Part shown: positions 19,341 to 31,959 of the stretch, in pieces
How positions within the stretch are numbered: position 1 is the stretch's first letter
How the letters are laid out: each line of letters begins with the position of its first letter
NCBI RefSeq assembly: GCF_963678635.1
Contig: NC_087062.1
Location: 44,098,395-44,162,394, forward strand
Source: Symsagittifera roscoffensis
Lineage: Eukaryota > Xenacoelomorpha > Acoela > Convolutidae
DNA: 64,000 nt
Direction of reading: 5' to 3'
Made by a program: the position numbers and the translations under genes
The notes under the pieces: generated by a model
The model's database searches: none
Told to the model about the DNA's origin: nothing
What the model saw: the letters and a program-made list of their open reading frames with translations, nothing else

Positions 19341-22300
19341 CTTTGAGTGTAAAGCCAATCATCATTTAAAAATATACAGTAGGACAAGATGACACAAAAA
19401 ATTGAAACAACCCTCCAACGTTTTTGTTCTTTAGTTCCGGGCGGGAAAGATTGTAAATTGAAAGTTTTCCAAGAGACTGAAGCGTACACACGGGCGGGTT
19501 TCAATTTTTTTGAACCTTTTTTTTGTATTTAAACTATCTCTTAAGTATTTTTAACCACCATATTTTTGATAGTTTTCAGTATTACTAAAGCATCAATTTA
19601 ATTTCTAACGGTTTTCTTTTTGAAATTACATCGTTCGAAAAATTTTATTTGTATCGCGAGGAACACTGGAGTGCACCAGTGCCCAGATTCTTTTTTCGAT
19701 ACATGGATTTAATAGATTCTTTTATACTAGGTGCAAATATCTTTTTTGTTTTCCAAAAACGTTTTATATAAAACGAAGAGGTTTTCTATTGGTACTACGC
19801 TTGGTCCATTTTTCAGTTCAATTGCCGAGTCATGTTTTTGTCAATTCTAGCAACATGCATTGCCCAAAAGCAACCCTTTTCCACAAAAAAAATCATGTAA
19901 AACAAGATACTATTATGCTGTTTACAAAAATTGCTGGGTAAAATAGTTGATGGACCAAAAAATAACTTTAGAGCAACCGTTTCATTTTGATGAGACAAGT
20001 TGATTTTCTTTTTTTGACATCCTAGGCCCTTTTTTGAGCATTGTTGATTTTTTAATCTTTCGATTATAATTTTATTGTCGACATATTGCAATGTATAATA
20101 CACAGTGCTGATTTAGTTTATCTAGACGAAGCAAGTAAAACTTGAAGTTTGAATTTAGAATTTTTGGCGTAATTATTATGGTGCAGTTTTTTTTGCAAAA
20201 CTCGATTTGAAATTTATACCCCAAAAACGACCATTTTTGATTTTTTTTATCTATCAAAAAGTACGCCAAAACTGTCGGTTGGATTGAAGACAAAAATATA
20301 TCAAAACTTGTTTGGACGAAACAAATAAAACTTGAAGTTTAAAAATCAAGAATTTTTGGCAGAATTGTTATGAAGCCTTTTTTTTGCAGAAATCGGGTTC
20401 AAAACTGTACACCAAAAATCACCATTTTTGGTCTTTTAGTCAATCAAAAAATACGCCGAAATTATAAGTTTGATTGATGACAAAATATATCAAAATGAGT
20501 TTCTTGATTAGCCCAACAAAACCGGAGATTATTTTCGGTGTAATTTTTACCTGTTTCAAAAAGTCAACAATTATCGTTTTTGGGGAAAATTTTGTGACCG
20601 ACTTTTGCAAAAAATGCACTTTTTTATGTTGCCAAAAACCGTAGTAATTTTTGTCGTTGTCATTTTCGTTTTAACTCTACCCAATTGGCGAAAAACTGTC
20701 AATTAGTTTTTATGATTTAAATTACCATGACAAAACAAAAAATATCTGAATTATAAACGCGTTTTTCTCAAATTGAGTTCGGACTAGACAAACAATTAAC
20801 AAGAAAAATTGCTCAGAAATTTAATCAAACTTCAGAACTGCAGAAAATTGTAGAAATTTTAGAATTTTAAAATTAAGTTTTTCACTCGAAACAAAGATAT
20901 TTGAGGATGCAAATTGATTTGCACAAAACGCAATCAACATTTTTTGCTGCCCACCCCCCGGCTTCCCCCTCCCACCTCCAAAAAAAGGCCATTTTGGTTT
21001 TTTTAGTTAATCAAAAATTAGACAAATCTACTGAAAATTTTTGATCAAAAATTCATGTCGCAAGAAGCATCCTACTATGCTTAACACAATTCTAGGAGAA
21101 TAGACTCTGCAAAACTTTGCACAAAATGTTTAAAATTTATTTTTAAGCAACAATTAAATTTCATATAGTTTTTTGGCTATTAAGCAAAAGGATATTCTTT
21201 TATACAGATTTTGGTGTCTTTAGTTCTGTAGATTTTTGCTGGGCTGTGTAAAAATCTTATTGCGATATAATTTTTTTTATCATTTAATTTAATCATTTCA
21301 ATAGTGATTAATGATTAATTGAAAGAAAACCAAATTGACCAATTTTTGGGTTAAAGTTTTTGTTGCGAATTCGGCAATCAACTTGCATCATCGTATTAAT
21401 TCTGTAATTTTGGGTGAAACGATCAGGAAGCTTTCTTCTCTTTAGTTTTTGTCTAACTGTAACCCAATTTTAGAAAAACGCGTTTGGAGTTTTAATATTT
21501 TTTGTTTTGTACGATTAGTTTAAATCAACACTGTTTAAATCAATTACTGTTTAAATCAATTAGTTCAAATCAATTACTCTAAGATCGGTTGTATTCATCT
21601 TAAAAAACAAAGTACAAAATACAGTACATAAAGCTATTTTGGGAAAATTTTATCCATTCCAATCCAGTTTGATTAATTTCTAGATGTTTTAGTTTGTTAT
21701 CATAGGTAAACTAGGGTTGATCGTATGCACTTCGTTTTTCATGGCACAAACAGATCGAATTTAAGCATGAAAATAATTTCAATACTTTTTTTGTGAGTGA
21801 CATATCTGAAACGACCTCTTTTTAGTATCAGTTCTCAGAAGAGTAGGCTAAAAAGACCATGAAAGTAGAGAATGTGTATTTTTTTAGGCTTCTAGAGTTG
21901 AAAAATTGAAATAAAGGGTCTGTTTTTATATTTTTATCGTTGATATAGTAACCAAATGATTAATCCAACTCGTTTATCTGAATAGTTTTCTTCGCTGTAT
22001 TTCTGATGGAGTTGATGAAATTTTTTAGCATTTTGGGTTGCCGAGATTCTGAAAGTTAGCTATTTCCTGATTCTTTTTTAAGAATTTAAAAAGAGTTGTT
22101 TGTTCTTGATTTCAAAAAAACCATGAGGTTTTGTTCAATTTCTCACAAAGTCAATTTTTATGTTACTTTTTCTTTTTGACTCTCAATTACTGAAAGGAAC
22201 TAATGTTTTCTGCTCTTTTGACTTTTCTAATACTCAGTGTTATTTGATGGTCCTTATCAATTGGTGCTTCTTTTAGAAAAATTTCTTAACGCAGAGATTT

Positions 22301-22495
22301 AGTTATGACAACTTAATCCAAGAGGAATCTGTTCTATGCAAAAATGAATGATCGCAACATTTTATTTGCTGCGGACAAGTCACACAAATAAATCGAATAG
22401 CTGAGTAGTTTAGGCTCCGGTTCGTTCAGGTGATTATTCGTAAAATCTGCTAAGAGAGTCAGAAATCTGGCTTCTCAAAGTATATTTCATTGTGT
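19341..22495. other. AT-rich non-coding stretch
   Basis: I see no gene. The main structure is the 190-base tandem repeat at 20121-20700; a short TTTAAATCAATTACTG repeat occurs near 21525-21580. Frames of up to 96 codons on the minus strand are low-complexity and lack any domain. Confidence 0.5.
20121..20700. repeat. 190-base tandem repeat, about three decayed copies
   Basis: The unit begins GACGAAGCAAGTAAAACTTGAAG at 20126 and again at 20316, exactly 190 bases on, each followed by a TTTTTGGC.TAATT block, a CCAAAAA.GACCATTTTTG block and an AATCAAAAA.TACGCC block. A weaker third copy starts near 20505. Confidence 0.65.
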
Positions 22496-22499
22496 CTTC

Positions 22500-22930
22500 A
22501 ATGATTAAACGTTTGAACTACAGTTTTGGATTGTAGACGAAAGCGACTACCGTCCTTTCTGATTAGATTTTTTTGGAATAGGACGAAGTGTATCCTTCTG
22601 AGTTTTGACCAGAACATATTTCGTGTGCACCGGAAAATGATATGAGTTGAGTTGAAGAACGAGCAGGCGAGATGTTTCTTCCCGCCAAGTTTCAGTGAGA
22701 CCAATTATTGTGTGTGAGTCAACCATTTCTGAAAGGAAGCGTATTTCAGCTTGTTTGTTGTTTATGCTTCTGGAACTTAAAAAAGAAACTTGATTTACTT
22801 ATGGTGTTGTTTCGGAAAAATTTTGAGGTTCTCCAAGACATAACTGCGCATAGGCTTACTTCGATGTCGCCGCATACAAGGGTCAATGTTGGTGACATTG
22901 CAATCTGAAAGAGTGATTCAAAAACTGCAA
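22500..22930 (-). pseudogene. Non-LTR retrotransposon endonuclease fragment
   Basis: The minus strand around 22675-22785 reads SRSINNKQAEIRFLSEM then TIIGLTETW, the N.RS..NK and I.LTETW signature of the apurinic-type endonuclease of CR1/L2/Jockey-like LINEs. Downstream (22500-22670) it continues with LNSYHFPVHTK, where the family has the gY....R region. A frame change lies near 22690 and stops occur at both ends. No RT follows nearby. Confidence 0.6.
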
Positions 22931-25722
22931 TATAAATATGAGTTGAGTACCTAGCTTTGTGTAAATTATCAATTTAGAAGGCACCATACAAAAGCACCAT
23001 CTAAAAAAATTATTGTGATTTACTTTTATGTGAAATTTGGGGTGGAGAAATTAAGGAGAGCCTTGAAAAGAAGTTATAACAAATTATTTATAAACAAAAA
23101 AAAACACAACATTGATCGGGCATGTAACTGCTAAAATTTTATAGAATCTACTTGTTGCGTAAGTAATTAGTTTGACGTTCTTTTTTCATATATTCGTAAG
23201 TTTGGTTATTCGTGAAGTTTTAATAATCATCGACGTTATCGCTATCACTCACTAATTTCTATAAGTGCTGGTGGGCCCTCGATTTCAATCTTAAGCTAGG
23301 TTTATGCAGTTCCTCTGAGGGTGCACTTGGCTTCAGGGTAAAACAGTTTTTGTGACTTGACTCGAAGCGATAAGCTCAGTTGAGGTAGCATCTTTTCAAA
23401 TAACGCATTCTCCAAAGTACTTACGGATCTACGCATTGTATTTCATCATAGAAAAGTAATTCTTGCTTGTCAATCTTAACAATGTTTTTTTTTGTAATAA
23501 AGTACAATTGATGTTTGCTTTTATTAAATTTTCTTGCAATAAGCTGTTAACCTCAATTTTTGTTGTGCCACTTTCTGATTGAGTTCCGGAATTAACAGGA
23601 GGAGTTTGCAAAAAAATTGATAGTTCCAGGCGTGAACTTTTTTATTACTGGACGCACACAAACAATGATTTGAGCTAAAAAGGTATAATAATTCCTAATT
23701 ACTGAAAATTTGTTATTGCAGAACAACCGCGGTATGAATTAACTGTCACAACTTTAGGGAGCTCCTTCGTGTCAAACTCAGCTTAAATACTTGAACCAAT
23801 AATTAATTGTTGTGTTTCTTCTAGAATAGATTTAGCTACAAAAACGATAAAAGCTCCGACCCTTTTTGGTTTAAGAATAACGTTTGGTGTGGATCACAAA
23901 TTTTTGGTTACGTTGTTAGAACCTGTACAATTTTGTAAATCTGAAGAAAGTAATAATCGTTTTCCTCTGAAGCTAGTTTTGACCTTGAGTTTAGCAATAA
24001 TTATACGCAAGACAAAAATAAAAATCGAAAGTTTGAAAGGGGGAGTGGAAAAAAGCCGAAGGTTCCTTTTAAATATGGTTTCATTAGAGAAAGCACCCCG
24101 AGCTTATTTTTTTTCTCACTTTCTTTGGAACAAAAAATAAGAAGCGTTGAATTTCGCCATGAAATGTTTAATCTAAACAAATTAAAATTCAATTTGCTCA
24201 ATGTAATTTATAGAAATATTTTTTGGTTTGAATTTCTTTGTGTTACAATTTGGTTAGAAGTCCCGTTGGCTTGATGTTCAGCACTCGAATCAAAATTTCA
24301 AGCTATCTGTTATTTTTTACTGGCAATTGATTCAGGTTGTTCTAATTTCCAAGTTGCCTGTTTTGTTTCTTTGAGCTCCCGGCCTGTACCACTCATAACT
24401 AGAAACAATCATAGAAGTTGCAACTTTTAAATTTCCAGAGATAAAATGAACAAAATTTTTTTTCAGGTTTGCACGTTTGTGCCGTTTTCTTTGCACCTAA
24501 TTTAAAAAAAGGTTCAAAATTTGACACATGATCGATGAATTTTTTCTCTGTTTTTATTTAGTGCGCGACAGAGAAGTGTTCCGAAAGCCAAAAATATCCC
24601 GTAAACAGCTCAAGCAGGTTAAAATTTTGGACCTAAAAAAGTTCGTTGGAAAGGTAAAGACCTCAGCTTGGCAGTTATACCTTGAAATTGATCTACATTG
24701 CTTTTATTGTCGTTTTTTGAAGCTAAAAAATGTGAAAGTGGGTCAAGACTTTAGAGATAGAAGTGAATTAAAAATTCATACCATTCTATTGTTTTTTTTT
24801 ATTTGTGTTACATTTCCAACTAAAGTTATCAAGGTTTGATTTTGAATAAGGCATAAGTTGAAAACACAGTTCTTTCCACTGCTTTTGTTTCAGTATCATC
24901 CAAAGCTGTCTTGACTCAACCCTCAAATTGAACCTTCAATTGATCCCATGCTTCACAATTTCGGTTTTGAAAAGCTTTTGAATTTCAATTTTAAACTCAG
25001 CTTCACTGAAAATTAAAAACTAAAAATTAAATATGGAGCGATACTTTCTTTGAAGACTATTTTTATAACACCCATTCACTTTTTTCGATAAAAGTATCAA
25101 AAAAATGCTTCAAGACTTGAATGTTGAAGTGAAGCGTAACCTGGTGCGGTTTTCTTGAATTTCTAGGTAGAACTCTTTTCAAAAATGCTAGTTTGAACTG
25201 AAACCTCAACTTGAGTCACTAGTTGATTCTACAACTTCGTTTTGAGTTTTATCTTTTCTTTTTTCATTTTTTGTTCTGAACGTGTCAGTTTTTGCTTTTT
25301 CATTCGTTTTGGCTTAAGTTTGTTGTGACTTCAGCTTTGGAAAAAAAACCATACCATCGAAACTGGGAACTTTGATCTTACCCTTCTTGTCAATTTTTCT
25401 CAAAAATCATCCCGCTTCGAGAAATTATAAGGTTCACTCCTTGTTGGTAAAGTGTTTGAGCCAATTATGGGCTAAAAAGCAGTCCTTTATCCTTTATGAA
25501 TAACTGGTATTGGTAGACCAGTCGCCCCCGAATGTAATTTGATAATAGCAATACTTTCATATTAATCTATTTTTAATTCAAAACAGTTCTGATTCTAGAA
25601 TCTACCTCTATCAACCCAATGTTTTTTCAGTTAGAATAATTATAAAGTACAACAGTATCAGTACTTATAATCAAATGAGCCTTCAATGATCTTTAGATAT
25701 ATGTTCAATTCATCGAGTCATT
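22931..25722. other. AT-rich non-coding stretch
   Basis: I see no supported gene. A 103-codon plus frame at 24528-24839 is Lys- and Phe-rich with no domain, signal or codon bias that sets it apart from the background. The last few hundred bases should hold the 3' end of the minus-strand gene whose stop is at 25723, but no clear poly(A) signal is visible. Confidence 0.45.
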
Positions 25723-26378
25723 TCAACGACTCAACATTTGAAACGCGCTTCCTTTGGTCGACTTTTTCTTCTTCGCAAGAAGAAGATTGATACAAATTTG
25801 CAACAGTACCCCCGATACTCCGACAACAATCAGGGTTACACCGGTTGCTAACAAAGTGGGTGCAAGTCTTTCGTCATCTCCGTTTTCGGTTGGTAAAAAA
25901 ACACCGGTAAATTTTGGCGACTCTGGTGGACTTTCGATGCCTTCAGGTGAGACTTTTGAAATACAAATTAGTGCAGGCCCGACAATGAAGAATAAAATCA
26001 GTACTGATGCCATGAACATAGATGGTGGGAATACGTCTGGCTCCATTCGATTTCTCAGGATGGCTCCGTCTGGATTCTTTACTGACGGGGGTACGAAGTG
26101 AACCCTGAACTTGTATTTGGGCTTATTTTCAAACTCGATTCCAATTGGATCTTCAATGGAGTTGCTCCGTTCGGGTTGAGGTTTTGAGAGTTCAGTTTGA
26201 TTACGTTTTGCTGTTTTGGTTTTGAGCTGAGATGTGGAGTTAATGGTTGAATTTGAGGTACAAGGTAGCTGCTGGGAGGTGGTGGGGAGCCTTGAAGTTG
26301 CTCTGAGGTGTTTATAAAGCTCAATTTGTTCGGGGTCGTGCTGAACAGCCGGAGGAGAGTATGAGCAATTCTCGCCAT
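25723..26378 (-). CDS. Two-transmembrane protein, terminal exon
   Basis: This open exon of 218 codons stops at TGA 25723-25725. It starts after a good acceptor (CCCACTTTTTGTTTACAG) and its first two bases finish a split codon, so at least one upstream exon holding the start is missing; I could not place it. Residues 1-110 are polar, rich in S, T, Q and P, with possible N-glycosylation sites. A first membrane segment covers about residues 121-143 and a second about 174-197, separated by an acidic Pro-rich loop of about 30 residues. A KKKK patch follows directly. A lysine-rich end suggests a cytoplasmic tail, giving a hairpin topology with both ends inside. The base composition is richer in G+C than the surroundings, which supports real coding. 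No family is recognised. The gene at 52063 has a similar plan. Confidence 0.65.
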
Positions 26379-27185
26379 CTGTAAACAAAAAGTGGGCGAG
26401 GAATTTTTTGCCCAAAACTGATCAAACCTTCCGAAACATGTTTCAGAAGCACAGTTTTACCTCCAATCTTCTTTCAATAATACCTGAGCTGCAATAAAAA
26501 GCTGTAAAAATCAAATCCAGTGTAAGCCTTGGAGACCTTTCTAAACTGAGCAAATCGGCCACATACAAAGAATATTTAAGTTTTTATCACCAGAAAGAAG
26601 TCTACCGAAAAATTATCGTAGTTATAAACGTACTATTTGGACCAAGCAGTAGTTTGAACAGCTGAGATGCAACCGGCGCAACATCAACAGACACCCAAAA
26701 CCCTGAGAGACTTTCTCCATTCCTTATAACATAGGAAAGGAAAAGCTTAACTCTGGGGTCAAGTATAACAGCTATAAAAATGAATAATGTCCAAGGATAC
26801 TATAGTTCAATCATACAACGGTAGCTTCACTGAACAGAAAATTAAAGTATGATCGGCATACTGAGCATAAACTAGCTATAATTTGTTATAGTACAAAGTG
26901 GACCAACTCTCATGTTAGAAAAATCACGACATCCGATGATATCAGTAACATCTTTCAAGAGCTTATTAACTTAATTACTACAAGGTATCTACTCAATAGT
27001 GCACTACACTAAAAGGTTTTCTTTTCGCATATATCTAAAATAAGTATAAAAATATACGAATATTTTCTGATTTCTGGATTGATTATACCTAATCTTGTAA
27101 AATAAATTTCTTCAATCAGGCGATCTTTAACACAACCCAAATCCGGCGATAGAATTTAATCAAACCTCAAAAACTATTAAAAAAT
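26379..27185. other. Intron or intergenic sequence
   Basis: This should be the intron upstream of the exon at 25723-26378, perhaps followed by its promoter. I could not find a convincing 5' exon or donor with matching phase, and no other gene is seen. Confidence 0.4.
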
Positions 27186-27852
27186 TTGACACTAATATCA
27201 AACTTTTGCGATTAAACTGCAGAGGCATAACCAAGAAAATTTCAGACGTAAAAACTTTGTGACAACGATTGGTGAGAATACAGTTTTCAGTTTCTCTGAA
27301 ACATGAATAAATTACTCAATTGAACAGCATTCGTATGAGCTCGATAGTGAAAAAATTTATTCTTACAATGTGATAGAACCAATGGAGCCAGCAAGAAAAA
27401 AAACGAGTCGGCGTCATTTTTTAAACGCCCCAAAAAATTAAATCCAATAACACGCCAATATTTGAATGTTTTGCATAAAAATATGACAGCTTAAATATCA
27501 AGTTCAAATCTACGTTTAAAAACTAAAAAATACTTGTTTGAATTTATCGTACAATCCGAAAAAACTAAACAAAACTGAATGTAACGAAGATCTAATGATG
27601 ACTGTAGACATTATTTTGATTCTACTATAGTCTCCTAGGCAAGTGAAACATAAGTTATCTCAAAAAAGACAGTTAGATTCACTGGATACAAAATTCATAC
27701 CCTATGATCCGATGACTATTGAGTCTAATGACTATGCTCCTAGAGTCAAGGAAGTGTCTGATGAAATTGGTTTCGAGGCAAATTACTGGAGTCTAGAAGT
27801 GCTTTCAAAAATCTGGAGTACAATGCGTGTTGAAAAGACTGTTGGGTCCTGA
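27186..27852 (+). pseudogene. Non-LTR retrotransposon endonuclease fragment
   Basis: The plus strand reads KLLRLNCRGITKKISDVKTL (27200-27260), then FSET followed by a stop where the family has Trp, then INYSIEQHSYELDSEKIYS and a basic run before a (G)VIF segment near 27415. This is the order N.R...K, SETW, gY, R....GG.. of LINE apurinic endonucleases. A frameshift lies near 27390. A 69-codon frame at 27643-27852 may be a later part of the same ORF, but it carries no motif I can name. Confidence 0.55.
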
Positions 27853-28470
27853 CAGTTTCTGAAAGAGCAGGAGCAACATACCATATTTTCTTTATCAGCT
27901 CGGTACTAAAGCAATGTTGCGAGATCGAGCCACGTAAGTTGAGAAGTTTTACAGAAAAAAAACTATTTCAAAGATCAATTTTGAATCATCAATTAGCAAA
28001 AAAAGTGGGGCAAAATCAGTTGTCAAAGTTGTTGATTGTTGAGAGTCAGAGTAAGCTTTTGTTACTAGCAAAGTCAATGCATGTCAATCATTTAAAGTAA
28101 AAAAAGCTGAAAGATTTGAAGCTCTGTACAAATCGGGCTAGCAACTAGCGCAAGAATTAATGAGTACTCTTCAAGTCTGTTGTCCTAGCCATATTGAGTG
28201 CCACGTCTAACCACACGACGATCAAATTAGACAGGACAACGTATTCACTCGAGGTGGTATTATGAAAATTCTTGCAATATGATTTGCACAAACATTTTTT
28301 GCCTAATAAAATACATTGAACTTTTTTGGACCGACAAGGTTCTCAACTTAACCACAACAACCTCGTAAAAAATTTACCAAATCAAAAAAACCATTAGAAA
28401 TTACTGAAACAAAAGAAAAACAAGGTAATCAGCTGGATGTCTCAGCAAAAAGATGCAATCACCCTCCAGT
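27853..28470. other. Non-coding stretch before the gap
   Basis: AT-rich sequence with no supported frame. It may hold the unrecognised 3' end of the LINE fragment that starts near 27190. Confidence 0.4.
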
Positions 28471-28670
28471 NNNNNNNNNNNNNNNNNNNNNNNNNNNNNN
28501 NNNNNNNNNNNNNNNNNNNNNNNNNNNNNNNNNNNNNNNNNNNNNNNNNNNNNNNNNNNNNNNNNNNNNNNNNNNNNNNNNNNNNNNNNNNNNNNNNNNN
28601 NNNNNNNNNNNNNNNNNNNNNNNNNNNNNNNNNNNNNNNNNNNNNNNNNNNNNNNNNNNNNNNNNNNNNN
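28471..28670. other. Assembly gap of 200 N
   Basis: A round-number run of N. Frames drawn across it are meaningless. The Ty3/gypsy mosaic begins at its right edge in mid-integrase, so the 3' end of that element is hidden in or lost at the gap. Confidence 0.99.
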
Positions 28671-29330
28671 ATGGTCTTTCTATGCAATTTTCTGATAAGT
28701 TTCATTATGGTCTGTATCTCGGTTTAAAATCCATTCTCTGTGGGTTCCAGAGGCCAATTTTAAAATTTGTGGATGGTGAAAATGACCTTCGTCATGAGTG
28801 TGAAGTGGTAGATTATAACAAAATGACAGTACCCTTGTGGGTTTTCTGAGAACTTTGCTGTGAACGTTTTTGTCTGACGTGGTTTTTGGTTAAAAATAAT
28901 TTCAAGTGGTGACAAACCAAGTGTTGTTATTTGAAAACTATACGCGAATGGGAATAGTTTTACGTTTGCACATCATTCGGATTATTTTTTACTGTCTGCG
29001 TTGTTTATTAAGTATTGGAGGTATTCTTGTATAAAACGGTTATGCCTTCAAAAAGTCCATTTGTCCATGGGGGCATGGGATAATGTTGGTTTATGTTTGA
29101 TATTTTAGAACTGACATGGTGGAATGATTTCGTTATTTTTCTGTTCCATTGTCTTGGACAAGGATTTCAGGCAATCCAAACTTTGCTGTCCAGTGTTCGT
29201 TAAGTGTTGTAAAAGCATAATAAGCGTCGTTGCAGTGAGGTACAGGGTTGAGTGCTATATAGTGTAAAAATGCATCCACTAGTATCACCATTTATGAATT
29301 TTCTTCTGAAGAGGGTGATATAGGGCCTTT
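28671..29330 (-). pseudogene. Integrase catalytic core fragment
   Basis: The minus strand gives ILVDAFLHYIALNPVP (around 29270, first Asp), FGLPEILVQDNGTE (around 29160, second Asp) and TLGLSPLEIIFNQKPR (around 28900, the LSPxE.vFG signature after the core). The region that should hold the catalytic Glu (near 29060) is shifted and lacks it. The segment is joined directly to a protease fragment at about 29331, which is not a normal pol order. Confidence 0.7.
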
Positions 29331-29740
29331 GGTATCAAAAAAATGGATTTCTAACGATATTGTGTTCTATGTCTGTTATGTGGAAAATTAACTTGAAGGG
29401 TTAGTTTGTTTTATTCCATTGTTCGAGTTGGATTAATAATTATTTGATTTTTTTTGTAATTTGTTGGACATGTACCCTGTGCAGTGGCTAATTTACTTGA
29501 TGTTTTGGAAGGGGAAATTTTGCATGCAGAGTTTGAATTTCTATCCTTGTAGAGAGATTAATTTTGTTCGATTCTGCGCCAGAATCAATTAAGAAATCTA
29601 TTCAAGATCTGGTGATTCGGAACTTTTTGGTTTTTCGGGCTTTCTAAAAAACTGGTATTGTTCAAATTTTTTCTTTGGGTGGTAAAGTAGTTTTTGATGC
29701 GTTTTTTATTTGATGAGACATTTTATTTTGAATACACTAA
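29331..29740 (-). pseudogene. Retroviral-type aspartic protease fragment, inserted within integrase
   Basis: LIDSGAES (29570-29600) is the active-site Asp-Ser-Gly-Ala loop. The fragment lies between the integrase zinc finger (right) and the integrase core (left), where no protease belongs. At 40.62 kb the same two integrase parts are contiguous. Confidence 0.65.
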
Positions 29741-30000
29741 TTAGATTCTGTCATTGAAATAAAGGTTTTGTCCTTTGAAGTTTTGTTTTTCCGCTATTTG
29801 CTGTTGGTGTGGGAAAGGTTTGTTTAATGGATATGTTAGGCAATCATTGCATAATACTTTTATCCAAGTTAGAGCATTTGGAAAATAGAAAATTTGAGTG
29901 AAAATTGAAATAGTTTTTTTTCTGATCTTGCGTACTATATCGTCGTACTATAAAATTTTCGGAAAAATCGAAGTACGGTTTTATTTCCCATAATTGTGAT
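29741..30000 (-). pseudogene. Integrase zinc-finger fragment
   Basis: Matches the clear HHCC region at 32795-33034 (shared KQTFP, SGKTK and FSKC/FYFPN stretches on the minus strand), but the zinc ligands are mostly lost. Confidence 0.5.
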
Positions 30001-30499
30001 ATCATCTTCTACTGGTTTTATTTTATATAAGTGCTAAAATTTAAGACAGGGTCAAGATTTTGATATTTTTTAATAAATGAAGTGTCATTGCTTCTGTGTT
30101 TGGGAGAAAAAATTTTTTTGATTTTCATTTTTTGTGAGAGGTATATTTACTAAAAGGTCTTATAAATTAAGTAAGACTTTGATTGAGTATTCTTAGTTTG
30201 AATCGGGGGAAACTTGCAAAATTATGGTTTCTGTTTGGTTTTCCTTTCCTTTTAATTGCAATGAAAAGCTCCGATGTGGTTTTTGTTTAGAGTTCTTTTG
30301 TTGTGTATCATTTTTTATCCATAATGAGTATGGTATTGGTTTTGGTACTTGTTTTTTGTGTTACCAGTTCAGGTGGTGTGCTTCGGCTAAATTTATTCTG
30401 TGAGCAAGGCTTTTTGCCTGCTGTCCAAAGTATATGTAGGCTTGAAAATTTCTTTAGAATAACTTGAAAATGATTAAATCAATGGTTTGGATTAGTATT

Positions 30500-31750
30500 T
30501 TGTGTAAAGAGAAAAACTATAGAATTTTGATCTGTGAATAAAACTCTTGCATGTTTTGACCCAAGGATTAAGAATTCATATTATGAATTCAATGCATGTA
30601 ATGTATATATTATGATTGTGCAACATTTCATAAGGGTAGAGAATCTAGGTTCTGCTTGTGTAATGGGTCTCGCATTTGCTGATTTCAGGTTCATTTTATT
30701 TGTACCTTTATGTGATTGTAGAAGTGCTGCGCCAGCTCCATAGTTGGAAGCATCGCACATAGTAAAAAATGGCTAGTTTGGATCCGGGATTGTGTTTTAA
30801 AATTCTTCCGTTAGAAGACATTTTATTTCATCGAAGAGTTTTTGATGTTCTTATGTCCATTCAAAATTATTTTGTTGTCGGGGATTATAGTAAAATGGTC
30901 TGAGATATAGTTGCATTTTGTAACCGTATTTCCTTATTAGGTTTTGCAGTCCAAGGAATTCTTGGATTTATTTTTTATTTGTTGTTTTAAAATTGCATCT
31001 ATTTGTGATTTAAATGTGTGATTGTGGTGACTTCAATAATATGTCCAAGGAATTTTAAACGAGTGAGGAAAAAATGTAATTTATTCCTGGCTGCTTTCTT
31101 GTTTTTTTGATAAAAGAAGATTTAGTGGTATTTGTCTAAGACTGAATGAAAACATCGTCTAAATATATAATTACCTTTTTGCTAAGTGTTAGTAGATTAA
31201 AAATTTTACTCATAATTGCTGAAAAAACTGCTGGTCCTATAAATATACCATAAAATAGTCTATTAAAATCGTATTACTGATTTCCAATAACGATATGTAT
31301 TAGTCGACGTGATTGATCGTCTAATGGCATTTGATTGTATGCGCTATTGATATCGGTAGTGGTAAAGTGTTGTCCGTTTTCTTAAAGTATTATTTGTATC
31401 GGTTTTAAAGAACAGTTGCATTTTGATTCATCGATTAGAGACTTTAAAAATCGTGCACCCAAAACGATATTCAGTGATTCTCCTTTAGCGAGATTAATTG
31501 CGGGATTGATAAATCTGTTTTTTTTCGGGTTGTTGATCTTTGTTTACCGATGAGATAATTTCATTTTGTTCGAGAATATCTATAAGTCTCTTTATTTTGT
31601 CTTGTAATTGTATTAGTACTTTAGTTGCGTGCTGTTTTTTGAAAACTGCGTCGGGCTTAAGTGGAAGATGTAGTGGTGAATGTTTTCTTCCAACATCGAG
31701 TTTGGATGTGGCATAAACAATCGGATGTTTTTATAATAATTCTGCTCGTC
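30500..31750 (-). pseudogene. RT and RNase H fragments, best-kept YLDD
   Basis: RT: FNRLFYG..IGPAVFSAIM followed by IIYLDDVFI, the palm motif with its two Asp at 31153-31164; this is the only one of the three copies that keeps the Tyr. RNase H: CDAS.YG.GAAL (30740-30760) and LFTDQNS (about 30525). A plus-strand frame at 30534-30743 is only the antisense of RNase H. Several stops and shifts break the gene. Confidence 0.75.
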
Positions 31751-31959
31751 GTTCAAATTTTTGCTGATTAATTTGGGAATGCTGAGAATTGAACATTGTC
31801 AAAAATTGTTTTAGTTCATTTGTTTAATTTGAGATGTGGAATGTTGGTTTGCAATAAGGTTTTTTGTGAAATAATCCGTGTTTCAATTTGAATCATTAGT
31901 AATACTATTAAGGGAAAGTTCAAGAATTATTGATTGACAAAGATCTAATAGTTTTAAAA

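Noticed and set aside
26079-26378. ATG at 26378 opening a 99-codon minus frame right after the splice acceptor
   Set aside because: It is out of frame with the 218-codon frame that holds both membrane segments, and its product is low in structure.
28437-28727. Frames drawn across the N run
   Set aside because: They consist almost only of unknown bases.
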